Assembly (NCBI RefSeq): GCF_029961025.1
Contig: NZ_JASBVP010000002.1
Coordinates: 124,001 to 188,000 of the forward strand
Reading direction: 5' to 3'
DNA length: 64,000 bases
From: Mycobacterium sp.
GTDB taxonomy: Bacteria > Actinomycetota > Actinomycetes > Mycobacteriales > Mycobacteriaceae
The position numbers and the translations under genes are program-made. The notes under the pieces were generated by a model, which saw only the letters and a list, made by a program, of their open reading frames with translations, searched no databases and had not been told where the DNA came from. Position 1 is the first letter of the stretch, and each line of letters begins with the position of its first letter. Positions 19,656 through 28,994 of the stretch are shown in pieces.

Positions 19656-20444
19656 ATGAGCCACCATGGACCAATGCACGCGCGGCGCGAGGCGGGATCG
19701 GTCAGCCTGCCACAGGCCCCTGAGACCCAACCACGCGCGCGATGTGCTGCCAGCCGCTACCCCCGGACCACCGAATTCCGGTCCCGCCGTTCGGCCCTCT
19801 CGAGCGCTCAAAAAGACACCTGGGACCGACTATGGCCCCAGCTGGGCGCGGAAGCCGCGGCGCTGGGCGCCGGGGGGACCGCGCGGCTGGACACCACGGC
19901 CTGGTTTGGCCGCAGCGCCCCAGTAGTTCTAGAAATCGGCTGTGGCAGCGGCACGTCCACGCTGGCGATGGCGAAATCTGAGCCAGACGTCGACGTGATC
20001 GCGCTAGACGTGTATCGCAGGGGGCTGGCACAGCTGCTGTCGGCGCTCGACCGGGAGCGCGTCGGCAATGTCCGGCTGATCCGCGGGCACGCCCTCGACG
20101 TCCTCGAACGTCTGATCGCGCCGGGTTCACTGACCGGCGTCCGGGTGTTTTTCCCCGATCCCTGGCCCAAGACGCGCCACCACAAGCGCCGCCTGCTGCA
20201 GCCCACCGCGATCAGCCTGATCGCCGACCGGTTGCGGCCCGGCGGGATCCTGCATGTCGCCACCGACCATGCCGGTTATGCCGGACAGATCGTCGAGGCC
20301 ACAGCTGCCGAACCCCGGCTGCGTCGCGTCGGTACGGACCGTCAACCGCTGGCGATTTCGGTCGCGCGGCCGACCACCAAGTACGAGACGAAGGCCCGGA
20401 ATGCTGGCCGCCCGGTCTTCGAGCTGATCTGGGAGCGACGCTGA
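19656..20444 (+). CDS. trmB: tRNA (guanine-N7-)-methyltransferase
   Basis: Makes m7G46 in tRNA using SAM. 262 residues from ATG 19656; the start MSHHGPMHARREAGS parallels the Mtb Rv0208c start and has ATG codons nowhere better placed. Motifs: LEIGCGSGTSTLAMA (SAM loop), VIALDVYRRGLAQLL, the TrmB signature RVFFPDPWPKTRHHKRRLL, and TKYETKA near the C-terminus. It is followed 2 nt downstream by the NYN-domain gene; in Mtb these two and mmpL3 are consecutive. Confidence 0.95.
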   Translation: MSHHGPMHARREAGSVSLPQAPETQPRARCAASRYPRTTEFRSRRSALSSAQKDTWDRLWPQLGAEAAALGAGGTARLDTTAWFGRSAPVVLEIGCGSGTSTLAMAKSEPDVDVIALDVYRRGLAQLLSALDRERVGNVRLIRGHALDVLERLIAPGSLTGVRVFFPDPWPKTRHHKRRLLQPTAISLIADRLRPGGILHVATDHAGYAGQIVEATAAEPRLRRVGTDRQPLAISVARPTTKYETKARNAGRPVFELIWERR

Positions 20445-20446
20445 CC

Positions 20447-21175
20447 ATGACCATGACCGAACAAGCCGCCATGGCAACACCCGATGTCGTTAGCGCGATG
20501 TCGCCTCCCTCGGCGGTCCCGTCGCTCGACGGGGGGTGCGGGTTCGCTGCGCCCGGCCACCGGGTGCTGCTGGTGTGGGACGCTCCCAACCTGGACATGG
20601 GCCTGGGCTCCATCCTCGGGCGTCGGCCCACCGCCCTGGAGCGCCCCCGGTTTGACGCGCTGGGCCGCTGGCTGCTGGCCCGCACCGCCGAGATCGCGGC
20701 CGGACGTCCGGATGTCGCGATCGAACCCGAGGCCACGGTGTTCACCAACGTCACCCCCGGCAGCGCCGAGGTCGTCCGGCCGTGGGTAGACGCATTGCGC
20801 AACGTAGGGTTCGCGGTATTCGCCAAACCCAAGGTCGACGAGGATAGCGACATCGACGCCGATATGCTTCGCCACATCGACCTGCGGCGTAAAGAAGGGC
20901 TGGCGGCGCTGGCAGTGGCCTCCGCGGACGGTCAGGCCTTCCGGCAGCCACTGGAGGAAATCGCGGGGGTCGGGGTTCCCGTCCAGGTGCTCGGATTTCG
21001 CGAACACGCCAGTTGGGCGCTAGCGTCGGATACCTTGGAATTCATCGACCTGGAGGACATCGCCGGTGTTTTCCGGGAGCCGCTGCCGCGAATCGGCCTG
21101 GATTCGCTGCCTGAGCAGGGGGCGTGGCTGCAGCCGTTCCGGCCGTTGTCCTCGCTCCTGAGCGCTCGTATGTGA
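20447..21175 (+). CDS. NYN-domain protein (Rv0207c-like)
   Basis: 242 residues, the same length as Mtb Rv0207c. A PIN-like NYN fold is indicated by the strand-plus-acid motif LLVWDAPNLDMGLG, the acidic KVDEDSDIDADMLRHI and LAVASADGQAFRQPLEEI, the three acidic clusters that would bind metal in an RNase. The C-terminus (PRIGLDSLPEQGAWLQPFRPL) is strongly conserved with Mtb. It may be an RNA-processing enzyme acting with the neighbouring tRNA methyltransferase, which is inference. It lies 2 nt after trmB, and the IS110 element follows 48 nt later. Confidence 0.88.
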   Translation: MTMTEQAAMATPDVVSAMSPPSAVPSLDGGCGFAAPGHRVLLVWDAPNLDMGLGSILGRRPTALERPRFDALGRWLLARTAEIAAGRPDVAIEPEATVFTNVTPGSAEVVRPWVDALRNVGFAVFAKPKVDEDSDIDADMLRHIDLRRKEGLAALAVASADGQAFRQPLEEIAGVGVPVQVLGFREHASWALASDTLEFIDLEDIAGVFREPLPRIGLDSLPEQGAWLQPFRPLSSLLSARM

Positions 21176-21237
21176 GACTGGTAAACCACCGCGCGGGGTC
21201 GCCACAGAACCAGTAAGACATCTCAGGAAGTTGAAAG

Positions 21238-22470
21238 TCAAGCCGTGAGTGGGAGAGGAGGTGGAAACGCCCGGTGTTCGTCGTAGGGCTGGCCGGTTTG
21301 CAGGCAGTGGTGAAGCTGGCCGAGGAACTTGTTGAACAGGTGCCGTTGGGCTTGGCGGTTCCAGTCTCCGGCCGCGCGGCGGGCGTCGTAGTGGCGGCGG
21401 GCTCCCGGGGAGCTGCGCAGCGCGGCCAGCGCCCAGATCGACCCGACAGTTGCCAGGCGCCGGTTCTTGATATGGCGGTGTGTCACTATGGTTTTCTTGC
21501 CGCTGGCTCGGGTGATGGGGGCGGATCCGGCGAAGGCCTTCAATCCGCGGGCGTCGGCGAAGCGGGTTCGGTCGTCGCCGATCTCGGCCAGCACCCGGGC
21601 GCCGGCCAGCTTCCCCAGCCCGGGAAAGCTGGTGATGATCTCGGCGTCCGGGTGTCGCTCAAAATGGGCGGTCGCCGCCTCAGTCAACTCATCAGCGGCG
21701 GCGCTGGCGGCCTGGAACTGGCGCAGCAGCGCCGTCAGCTGAATGCCCATGGCGTTTTCGACTGCGGGCGGCTGGTGCAGGTAGGTGCCGGTGAACACCG
21801 CGCGCAGCCGCTCGACGTCGCGGTCGAGGTCGCGGCGGCGGCCGGCTTTGATCAGCAGTCGGCGCAGCCGCGCCGGGGTCAACCGGGCAGCCTCGGCGGG
21901 AGTGGGTGCGGCGGCCAGGATGGCGCGGGCATCGGCGCGGGCCAAACCCCCGCTGGGCAGCCCGGCAAAGGCGATGATCGCGGCCGGGTAGAAGTCCTTG
22001 AGCAGGTCACGGATCTGGTTGCCGATCTGCTGGCGCGCCCACACCGCGTCTTGCTGAGCCCGGGCCAGCACCCTAATGGCCTGGGCCAGCTCGGTGTCGG
22101 CAGGCAGCGGGCGGTGCGCGTCGGGGTCGGTGCGCACCATGTTGGCCAGCAGCACCGCGTCGGTGGCATCGGATTTGGCCCCCGACAGCGCATACCGCGC
22201 CCGATAGCGGGAGGCCGCCAGCGGGTTGATCGGATAGATCACCCGACCGGTCTCGCGCAGCGCAGCGACCCACAGCCCGCGGTCGGTTTCGATCCCCACC
22301 GGGATCGGATCATCGGCGGTGTCGCCGGCATCGGCCAACAGCGTCAACAGCTGGGCGAAGCCGGCCGCGTCATTGCTGACCCGTCCGCGCGCCACCACAC
22401 GCCCGTCGTCGTCGACGACCGCGACATCGTGATGATCAGTGGCCCAATCAATTCCACAAAACAGTGCCAA
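21238..22470 (-). CDS. IS110-family transposase (DEDD recombinase)
   Basis: 410 residues. The N-terminal RuvC-like DEDD domain shows CGIDWATDHHDVAVVD, GIETDRGLWVAALRE and the KSDATDAVLLANMVR block; the C-terminal Transposase_20 domain shows ITSFPGLGKLAGARVLAEIGD and LKAFAGSAPITRASGKK with its serine. It starts at a TTG (22470) placed 7 nt after GGAGG. The frame is complete with no stops, so the element could be active. IS110 transposases work with a bridge RNA from the element's non-coding end. Confidence 0.93.
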   Translation of the reverse strand: MALFCGIDWATDHHDVAVVDDDGRVVARGRVSNDAAGFAQLLTLLADAGDTADDPIPVGIETDRGLWVAALRETGRVIYPINPLAASRYRARYALSGAKSDATDAVLLANMVRTDPDAHRPLPADTELAQAIRVLARAQQDAVWARQQIGNQIRDLLKDFYPAAIIAFAGLPSGGLARADARAILAAAPTPAEAARLTPARLRRLLIKAGRRRDLDRDVERLRAVFTGTYLHQPPAVENAMGIQLTALLRQFQAASAAADELTEAATAHFERHPDAEIITSFPGLGKLAGARVLAEIGDDRTRFADARGLKAFAGSAPITRASGKKTIVTHRHIKNRRLATVGSIWALAALRSSPGARRHYDARRAAGDWNRQAQRHLFNKFLGQLHHCLQTGQPYDEHRAFPPPLPLTA

Positions 22471-22629
22471 GGCATCCCTCCGGTACTCGGTGATTGTGTT
22501 GTCCCCGGCGGAGTTGTGCGGCGCCCTAATCGCAGGACTCGATGGTCCGTCATCTCAGTAGCCGTCCGTGACTCCAGCCCACCGCGAGACCTCGTTCTAT
22601 CGAAGAGCTCAAGGCTCGGGAACAACCAT
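22471..22629 (-). ncRNA. Candidate IS110 bridge-RNA region
   Basis: The 159 nt upstream of the IS110 transposase carry no coding frame of note and occupy the place where IS110-group elements encode the bridge RNA that pairs target and donor DNA. Short inverted repeats are present (for example GAGC TCAAG GCTC near 22605-22617). No secondary-structure calculation was possible, so the assignment rests on family and position. Confidence 0.4.
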
Positions 22630-22828
22630 CAGGAAGTCAACCCCGCGGCAAGCTCGGGCAACAGCATCCCACCACCCACACACGTGACCTGCCGCCAGGC
22701 GCGCCGCTCTTTCACAAGGCGTCGAACGCCGGGAGACACCAGGCATCAACCCGGCGGCAGACCCCGCCAGAAACAGACCCCGGTCAACACGACCAGCACC
22801 CATCCCTACTAACCGATTAGGAGACTAC

Positions 22829-25642
22829 GTGTTCGCCTGGTTGGGTCGAGTTGTCTACCGATACCGGTTCATCGTGATCGGGGTCATGGTGGCGCTGTGC
22901 CTCGCGGGCGGCGTCTTCGGGATGAGTCTGGGCAAGCACGTAACCCAAAGCGGATTCTATGACGACGCCAGCCAGTCGGTGAAAGCCTCGAAACTGGCCG
23001 ACGAGGTCTACGGCCGCGATCGGACCGGCCACATCGTGGCGATCTTCCGCGCCCCCAAGGGCCAGACCGTCACCGATCCGGCATGGTCGAAGAAGATCGT
23101 CGCCGAACTCAACCGGTTCCAGAAGGAGCATCCCAAGCAGGTCCTCGGATGGGCCGGCTACCTGCGAGCACCCGACTCGAAGAGCCCGGTCGTTCAGGGC
23201 ATGGTGACTCCGGATAAAAAATATACGTTCGTCAGCATCCCGCTCAACGGCAACGACGACGACACCATCCTCAACAATTACCGGGCCATCGCGCCCGACC
23301 TGCAGAAACTCGATGACGGCAAGGTCAAACTCGCGGGCCTGGAACCGGTGGCCAACGCGTTGACCGGCACCATCGCCCGAGACCAGCAACGAGCCGAAGT
23401 CCTCGCGCTGCCACTGGTGGCGGTGGTGCTGTTCTTTGTCTTCGGGGGGGTGATCGCCGCCGCGCTGCCGGTGATGGTCGGCGGCCTCGCCATCGCGGGT
23501 GCGCTGGGCATCATGCGGTGTATCGCCCTGTTCGGACCGGTGCACTACTTCGCCCAGCCAGTGGTGACGCTGGTCGGCCTCGGCCTGGCCATCGACTACG
23601 GGCTTTTCGTGGTGAGCCGGTTCCGGGAGGAAATCGCCGAGGGCTATGACACCGAGGCGGCGGTGCGCCGCGCGGTTATGACGGCCGGGCGCACGGTGAC
23701 GTTCTCGGCCGTGATCATCGTGGCCTCGGCAAGCGGACTGCTGCTTTTCCCACAGGGCTTCCTGAGGTCGCTGACCTACGCCATGATCGCCTCGGTGATG
23801 CTCTCTGCGGTGCTCTCCATCACGGTGTTGCCGGCCTGTCTCGGGGTATTGGGCCGCCACGTGGACGCCCTGGGTGTTCGAACGCTGCTTCGGGTGCCTT
23901 TCCTGGCGAACTGGACGCTCTCCCGCGCGTATGTGAACCGGCTGGCTAACCTCCTGCAACGCACCAAGACGCGTGAAGAAGTGGAGGCCGGCTTCTGGGG
24001 CAAGCTGGTCAACCGCGTCATGAAGCGGCCGTTGATGTTCGCCATCCCGATCGTCATCGCCATGGTTTTGCTGGTCATCCCGTTGGGCAATTTGCGCCTG
24101 GGAGGCATCAGCGAAAAATACCTGCCGCCGGGCAACCCGGTGCGCCAGGCGCAGGAAGAGTTCGACCGGCTGTTCCCCGGCTACCGCACCGAACCGCTCA
24201 CGCTGGTGATCCAGACCATCAACCACAAGCCCGTCACCCCACAGCAGATCGCTGACATTCGTAATCAGGCGATGGCGATCAGCGGGTTCACCGAGCCGAG
24301 CCACGATCCGGCACAGATGTGGCAGGAGCGCCCCTACGCGCCGGGCGCGTCGAAAAACCCGTCGGTCCGGGTCATTCAGAACGGCCTGGTCAACCGCAAC
24401 GACGCGGCGAAAAAGGTCCGCGAGTTGCGCGCCATCACGCCCCCCAAGGGGGTCACCGTGTGGGTCGGCGGCACCCCGGCGCTGGAGCAAGACAGCATCC
24501 ACGTGTTGTTCGCGAAGCTGCCGTTGATGCTGGTGATTCTCATTAGCACCACGACGTTGTTGATGTTCCTGGCGTTCGGATCGGTGGTGCTGCCGGTCAA
24601 GGCCGCGGTGATGAGCGCGCTCACGCTGGGGTCCACGCTGGGCATCCTGACCTGGATCTTCGTCGACGGGCACTTCTCCAAGTTGTTGAATTTCACGCCC
24701 ACCCCGTTGACGGCACCCGTGATCGGGCTGGTCATCGCGGTGGGTTACGGGTTGGCCACCGACTACGAGGTGTTTCTGGTCTCCCGGATGGTCGAAACCC
24801 GGGAACGCGGCATGTCCACCGCTGAGGCCATTCGGGTCGGCACCGCGACCACCGGCCGCATCATCACCGCCGCCGCGCTGATTCTGGCGGTGGTGGCGGG
24901 GGCGTTCGTGTTCTCCGACCTGGTGATGATGAAGTATTTGGCTTTCGGGCTGATCGCGGCGCTGCTGCTGGACGCCACGGTGGTGCGGATGTTCTTGGTG
25001 CCCTCGGTGATGAAACTGCTCGGCGACGATTGTTGGTGGGCCCCACGCTGGATGAAACGCTTGCAGACCCGCATCGGGCTCGGCGAGATCCACCTGCCCG
25101 CCGAGCACAAGACGCGACCGCCGCTCGCTTCCGGGGTTGACCGGTCCGCCGTGGCCGCGCACGCGTCTGTTGCCACGGCGCCGCGGCGCACACCGCGCAA
25201 CCCCATCCGGCCCGGCGCGGCCCCCGAGCACCCTCCCACCCGGCGGCCGCTCCCCCCGACCGCCCCGTCCGGAGGGAGCGCCACCCCGACGCCGGCCGGA
25301 AACAGGGAATCTCAGGAGCCTCCGACGACGCGTTTCTTCGCGCCCGGGAAGGCCGCGCCCGACACCCGCCCGTCCGCCCGGCGTCACCCGGATACCGGAC
25401 CGGGGCCGGGGGCATCGTCGGCTCGCCGGGATGACCGCGACATCGAATCGTGGCTCAGCGAGCTGCGCAACAAACCCGAGCACACTGATCGACCCGCTGA
25501 GGGCGGCGACTCCGAACCGTCCACCGAAAAACTCCGCAGCTGCGGATACGGTGACGGCGGCGGTGAGGTTGAGAAGGCCCGTCCGCGCCGCGGCGGTGGT
25601 CTCAGCGCCCAGGACCTGTTGCGCCGAGAAGGCTGGTTTTAG
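22829..25642 (+). CDS. mmpL3: Trehalose monomycolate transporter MmpL3
   Basis: RND-family flippase/exporter of trehalose monomycolate, essential for mycobacterial outer membrane assembly. 937 residues, collinear with Mtb Rv0206c. The proton-relay pairs are at the same numbers as in M. smegmatis: D256-Y257 ([12 protein letters not shown]) and D645-Y646 ([12 protein letters not shown]). Two periplasmic porter domains separate twelve membrane helices, and a long Pro/Arg-rich cytoplasmic tail follows residue 750. GTG 22829 follows AGGAG. In Mtb it follows Rv0207c directly; here an antisense IS110 intervenes, so it needs its own promoter in 22638-22828. Confidence 0.97.
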   Translation: MFAWLGRVVYRYRFIVIGVMVALCLAGGVFGMSLGKHVTQSGFYDDASQSVKASKLADEVYGRDRTGHIVAIFRAPKGQTVTDPAWSKKIVAELNRFQKEHPKQVLGWAGYLRAPDSKSPVVQGMVTPDKKYTFVSIPLNGNDDDTILNNYRAIAPDLQKLDDGKVKLAGLEPVANALTGTIARDQQRAEVLALPLVAVVLFFVFGGVIAAALPVMVGGLAIAGALGIMRCIALFGPVHYFAQPVVTLVGLGLAIDYGLFVVSRFREEIAEGYDTEAAVRRAVMTAGRTVTFSAVIIVASASGLLLFPQGFLRSLTYAMIASVMLSAVLSITVLPACLGVLGRHVDALGVRTLLRVPFLANWTLSRAYVNRLANLLQRTKTREEVEAGFWGKLVNRVMKRPLMFAIPIVIAMVLLVIPLGNLRLGGISEKYLPPGNPVRQAQEEFDRLFPGYRTEPLTLVIQTINHKPVTPQQIADIRNQAMAISGFTEPSHDPAQMWQERPYAPGASKNPSVRVIQNGLVNRNDAAKKVRELRAITPPKGVTVWVGGTPALEQDSIHVLFAKLPLMLVILISTTTLLMFLAFGSVVLPVKAAVMSALTLGSTLGILTWIFVDGHFSKLLNFTPTPLTAPVIGLVIAVGYGLATDYEVFLVSRMVETRERGMSTAEAIRVGTATTGRIITAAALILAVVAGAFVFSDLVMMKYLAFGLIAALLLDATVVRMFLVPSVMKLLGDDCWWAPRWMKRLQTRIGLGEIHLPAEHKTRPPLASGVDRSAVAAHASVATAPRRTPRNPIRPGAAPEHPPTRRPLPPTAPSGGSATPTPAGNRESQEPPTTRFFAPGKAAPDTRPSARRHPDTGPGPGASSARRDDRDIESWLSELRNKPEHTDRPAEGGDSEPSTEKLRSCGYGDGGGEVEKARPRRGGGLSAQDLLRREGWF

Positions 25643-26802
25643 CTCGCCGGATTGGAGCCGTGTTGCCGCTGCGGGTCCGGTGTTACGTGGTCTACCCGCT
25701 GCTCGTCCGTGGGCGGCCCTAGGGGGCGCATCGCAGCTGCAGCGGATGGGCGCGACGCCAGCAAAACCTGGAAGGCGGTGTTGAGGAACGCGACGGTCGG
25801 AACGGCCAGTAACGCGCCGACCACCCCGGCGAGCACCCCGCCGGACGAGATCGCCAGCACCACCGCCAGCGGATGGATCGACACCGCCCGCCCCATGACC
25901 AACGGCTGCAGAACATGCGCCTCCAGCTGGTTGACCCCGATGAGCAAACCGAGCGTGAACAGCGCGTACAGGAATCCCTTGGCGAGCAGGGCCACCACGA
26001 CGGCCAGAAACCCGCTGATCACGGCGCCGACCAGGGGGATGAAGGCGCCGAGAAACACCACCGAGGCCAACGGCAACGCCAGCGGCACGCCCATGATCGC
26101 CAGGCCGGTGCCGACCCCCGCCGCGTCCACCAGAGCTACCAGGAAGGTGGCCCGCACATAGCCGATCAACGTCCCGAATCCCGCACGGCCCGCCGCACGC
26201 ACCCGATCGCGGACGCTGACCGGGAAGATCGTGGTGACGTAGTGCCAGATGTCGCGGCCGTCGTAGAGGAAGAAGATCAGCGTAAACACCATCAGCAACG
26301 CGGCGGTGACCATTTCGGTGAGGGTGGCCGCCGTGGACACCGCGCCGCTGGTGATCTTGGCCTGATTGCGGCGGAGCGCCTCGATCGCCGCGTCGCCGGC
26401 GTTGTCGATCTGCTGGCGGCTCAGATGCAACGGACCGTGGATCAGCCAGCTGCGGGCGGACTCGATGCTGCGGGTCACCTCGGCAACCAAAGCGGGCAGA
26501 CCGATGACGAACTGGCTGATGACGAACGCCAGGATGCCGCCGACCACCGCAACGCCCGCGAGTAACACCACGGCCACCGCACCGCCACGCGGCACGCCCC
26601 GCCGGACCAGCCAGTCCACCGCCGGCTCCAGCAGCGCCGACAGGATCAAAGCCAACAGCACCGGAACCACGATGATTTCCAGTTGCTTGACCGCCCAGAG
26701 GAACACCACCAGCGCCACCAGGATCACCACCAAGCGCCAAGCCCAGGCTGCGGTTTTGCGAACTATCGGTTCGACCGAGTCGTCGTCGCGGCTCGCCGGC
26801 AT
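25639..26802 (-). CDS. AI-2E family transporter (Rv0205-like)
   Basis: 387-residue polytopic membrane protein with eight predicted helices, typical of the AI-2E/PerM superfamily: [27 protein letters not shown] early, [13 protein letters not shown] in the middle, and [26 protein letters not shown] with [16 protein letters not shown] near the end. Nearly collinear with Mtb Rv0205. ATG 26802 (MPASRDDDS) matches the Mtb start; the frame upstream to 26868 is non-family. Its stop overlaps the mmpL3 stop tail-to-tail (25639-25642). Transported substrate unknown. Confidence 0.9.
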   Translation of the reverse strand: MPASRDDDSVEPIVRKTAAWAWRLVVILVALVVFLWAVKQLEIIVVPVLLALILSALLEPAVDWLVRRGVPRGGAVAVVLLAGVAVVGGILAFVISQFVIGLPALVAEVTRSIESARSWLIHGPLHLSRQQIDNAGDAAIEALRRNQAKITSGAVSTAATLTEMVTAALLMVFTLIFFLYDGRDIWHYVTTIFPVSVRDRVRAAGRAGFGTLIGYVRATFLVALVDAAGVGTGLAIMGVPLALPLASVVFLGAFIPLVGAVISGFLAVVVALLAKGFLYALFTLGLLIGVNQLEAHVLQPLVMGRAVSIHPLAVVLAISSGGVLAGVVGALLAVPTVAFLNTAFQVLLASRPSAAAAMRPLGPPTDEQRVDHVTPDPQRQHGSNPAS

Positions 26803-26924
26803 GACGGTAAGCGTAATCCGGAGGTTCCCGGGCGGCCGGCCGCTCCGCGGGGCAGCGACCAGCGACACGACCGCCGCGCCGCGAAAGCGATTATCGGGGC
26901 GTCCGCGCGGCTACCCTAAACGAC

Positions 26925-28013
26925 GTGCCTTTTAACGCACCGGCCCGCAATGTCCACCGTCAGCAGGAGGAGGCCGCTCGCGGCAGATACTGGTGGCTCC
27001 GGTGGGTCACCCTGGCCATCGTGGCCACCGTGCTCGCGGTGGAGATTGCGCTGGTGTGGGACCAGCTGACCAAGGCGTGGACGAGTCTGTTCTCGGCCAA
27101 CTGGTGGTGGCTGGTCGCCGCCGGACTGGCGGCAGGCGCCTCGATGCACAGCTTCGCCCAAATCCAGCGCACGTTGCTGAAATCCGCCGGGGTGCGAGTC
27201 AAGCAATGGCGGTCGGAAGCCGCCTACTATGCCGCAAACGCGCTGAGCACCACGTTGCCCGGTGGACCGGTGCTCTCGGCGACGTTTCTGCTTCGGCAGC
27301 AACGACTGTGGGGCGCTTCGACGTTGGTGGCGTCGTGGCAGCTGGCGATGTCGGGGGTGTTGCAGGCCGCCGGGCTGGCGGTGCTCGGCCTGGGCGGCGC
27401 CTTCTTCCTGGGTGCGAAGAACAACCCGTTCTCGTTGCTGTTCACGCTCGGCGGCTTCGGCGCGTTGCTGCTGCTGGCTCAGACGGTGGCGTCGCGGCCC
27501 GAGCTGATCGACGGAATCGGGGTGCGGGTCTTATCGTGGGTCAACTCCATTCGCGGCAAGGCTCCCGACGCCGGTGTGGACACGTGGCATGAGATGCTGA
27601 CCCAGCTGGAGTCGGTGACCTTGAATCGCCGCGACTTAACGATGGCGTTCAGCTGGTCGCTGGTCAACTGGGGCGCCGACGTCGCTTGCCTCGGCTTCGC
27701 CGCGTACGCCGCCGGCGGTAACGCGTCGGTGGCCGGGCTGACGGTTGCCTACGCGGCCGCCCGCGCGGTCGGCACGATCCCGCTGATGCCGGGCGGCCTG
27801 CTGGTCGTTGAGGCGGTGCTGGTGCCCGGCCTGGTATCGAGTGGCATGTCCCTGCCGGATGCCGTCTCGGCCATGCTGATCTACCGCGCGATCAGCTGGT
27901 TGCTCATCGCAGCGGTCGGCTGGGTGGTGTTCTTCCTCATGTTCCGCACCGCTAACGAGGCCGATCCCGCCCCCGCGAACGGCGCTCCGGGCCCGACGAT
28001 GCCGTCGGCCTAA
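26925..28013 (+). CDS. Lysylphosphatidylglycerol-synthetase-TM-like membrane protein (Rv0204c-like)
   Basis: 362 residues with about eight transmembrane helices of the LPG_synthase_TM/UPF0104 type; family segments are RSEAAYYAANALSTTLPGGP and AVGTIPLMPGGLLVVEAVLV. It lacks the catalytic aminoacyl-transfer domain, so it is probably a lipid translocase or scaffold. GTG 26925 has no Shine-Dalgarno, but TACCCT (26912-26917) lies 7 nt upstream as a -10 box, so the mRNA is probably leaderless. It corresponds to Mtb Rv0204c. Confidence 0.87.
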   Translation: MPFNAPARNVHRQQEEAARGRYWWLRWVTLAIVATVLAVEIALVWDQLTKAWTSLFSANWWWLVAAGLAAGASMHSFAQIQRTLLKSAGVRVKQWRSEAAYYAANALSTTLPGGPVLSATFLLRQQRLWGASTLVASWQLAMSGVLQAAGLAVLGLGGAFFLGAKNNPFSLLFTLGGFGALLLLAQTVASRPELIDGIGVRVLSWVNSIRGKAPDAGVDTWHEMLTQLESVTLNRRDLTMAFSWSLVNWGADVACLGFAAYAAGGNASVAGLTVAYAAARAVGTIPLMPGGLLVVEAVLVPGLVSSGMSLPDAVSAMLIYRAISWLLIAAVGWVVFFLMFRTANEADPAPANGAPGPTMPSA

Positions 28014-28030
28014 ACCGGCCTAAACCGGTG

Positions 28031-28066
28031 ACCCCGGGCCCCGGCCCGCCGGCCGGGGTTCGGGGT
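28031..28066. terminator. Bidirectional hairpin terminator between Rv0204c-like and Rv0203-like genes
   Basis: CCCCGGCC-CGCC-GGCCGGGG (28039-28058) forms an 8-bp perfect stem, extended by ACCCCG/CGGGGT after a 2-nt internal mismatch. It lies between two convergent genes that stop at 28013 and 28071. There is no U-tract, as in many mycobacterial hairpin terminators. Confidence 0.7.
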
Positions 28067-28070
28067 GGAC

Positions 28071-28613
28071 CTACCCAGTAGCGCTCGGCGCCACCGGCGG
28101 GGGACCCGGAGGGGGCCCCGCCGGTGGCGGGGGCGACGGGGGTTTGGGTGCCCCGGGCGGGCCGACCGGGATGCCGGCCACCGGTTGCGGCGCTACGAGC
28201 GCACCCGGCGAGCCCGGTGGCCCGCCCTGGCCCTGTGTCGCCTGCATGAAGCCGAGCACCTGCGGAATCGTGATCGGCAGGTTGCACTGCGCGGACAGAC
28301 CCGCCAGGGGCTGCGAAATCGTCTGCAGATCGCCGGCCACCTTCGGGTGGGCATCGAAATAGCTCTTCAGCAAAGTAACCGACGGGGCACCGGCGGGCTG
28401 ACGCAAGATGGCGGTCATCGCCTGGTCAGTCTCCGGATGCGAATCGAGGTAATCACCCGTCGACTTGGCGACCGAGCCGGCGGTTTTGGCAACCTCGCTG
28501 GCGGCACAGGGATCGGATGCCGCGCTCACCGACGGCGCAGTCGGGGCGCCAGCCGCACCACCACCCAGCCCGGCGGTGATCAAGAGGCCCAGAAGCGCAG
28601 CCCTTGTCTTCAT
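28071..28613 (-). CDS. Exported heme-binding protein, Rv0203-like, with proline-rich tail
   Basis: 180 residues: a signal peptide (first 22 or so), a four-helix haemophore domain (SDPCAASEVAKTAGSVAKS, YLDSHPETDQAMTAIL, AQCNLP) and a C-terminal Pro/Gly/Ala tail of about 50 residues that the 136-residue Mtb protein lacks. Mtb Rv0203 passes heme to MmpL3 and MmpL11, and its gene sits between theirs, as here. Tyr55 and His59 in YLDSHP correspond to two Mtb heme ligands; the third, a His in Mtb, appears to be Tyr85 (KSYF) here, with His89 nearby. Confidence 0.87.
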   Translation of the reverse strand: MKTRAALLGLLITAGLGGGAAGAPTAPSVSAASDPCAASEVAKTAGSVAKSTGDYLDSHPETDQAMTAILRQPAGAPSVTLLKSYFDAHPKVAGDLQTISQPLAGLSAQCNLPITIPQVLGFMQATQGQGGPPGSPGALVAPQPVAGIPVGPPGAPKPPSPPPPAGPPPGPPPVAPSATG

Positions 28614-28994
28614 CGATTACTCCTCACAGATGAACAGATGACACCACCGTCGACCCCGGCAAACGCCGCTGGTCAGATTCCCCGGCCCGTGCTCCCGGCG
28701 CTCCCCGGCGGGTATCGTCGTCCGTGGGCATCGGGGCGGCTGATCTCCAATCGAGTGACCATGCGCCATCCTGCCATTTTCCGTGGTGCGCTCGCCGATA
28801 CCCGCGCCGATGGCCGTTCCCGCGGGTACCCGTCGTCGCCGCGCGATCCGTCGCCGCCAAGTCGTTGCAGTTCAGCGGCCGAAAAGCTGGATTGCTTTAG
28901 CGCCCGCTGCGGTAGGCTCGCGGGCACGTAATGCCGGAGAACGCCCGAGAACGCCGGAGAAGACCCGAGGGGGAGACCGAAAATCCAGCAGTTC
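28614..28994. other. Divergent promoter region of the Rv0203-like gene and mmpL11
   Basis: 381 bases without a credible gene. It must hold both promoters. Near mmpL11 there is a purine-rich run with repeated GAGAACGC/GGAGAAG units (28931-28975). A frame beginning ATG 28931 overlaps the mmpL11 start in another phase; I see no support for it being translated. Confidence 0.5.

Larger units (their letters stand above)
21224..22637 (-). mobile_element. IS110-family insertion sequence
   Basis: Contains one transposase gene on the minus strand with a short 3' flank and about 160 nt of non-coding DNA on its 5' side, as in the IS110 group. The octamer CAGGAAGT occurs at 21224-21231 and 22630-22637 and may mark the two junctions; IS110 elements lack terminal inverted repeats, so the ends are tentative. 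It lies between Rv0207c and mmpL3 homologues, which are neighbours in Mtb. Confidence 0.7.

Noticed and set aside
22817..26740. 1307-codon open frame on the minus strand across mmpL3 and the AI-2E gene
   Set aside because: It is the complement of mmpL3 in another phase; composition is Arg/Gly/His-rich with no family match, a G+C-driven shadow.
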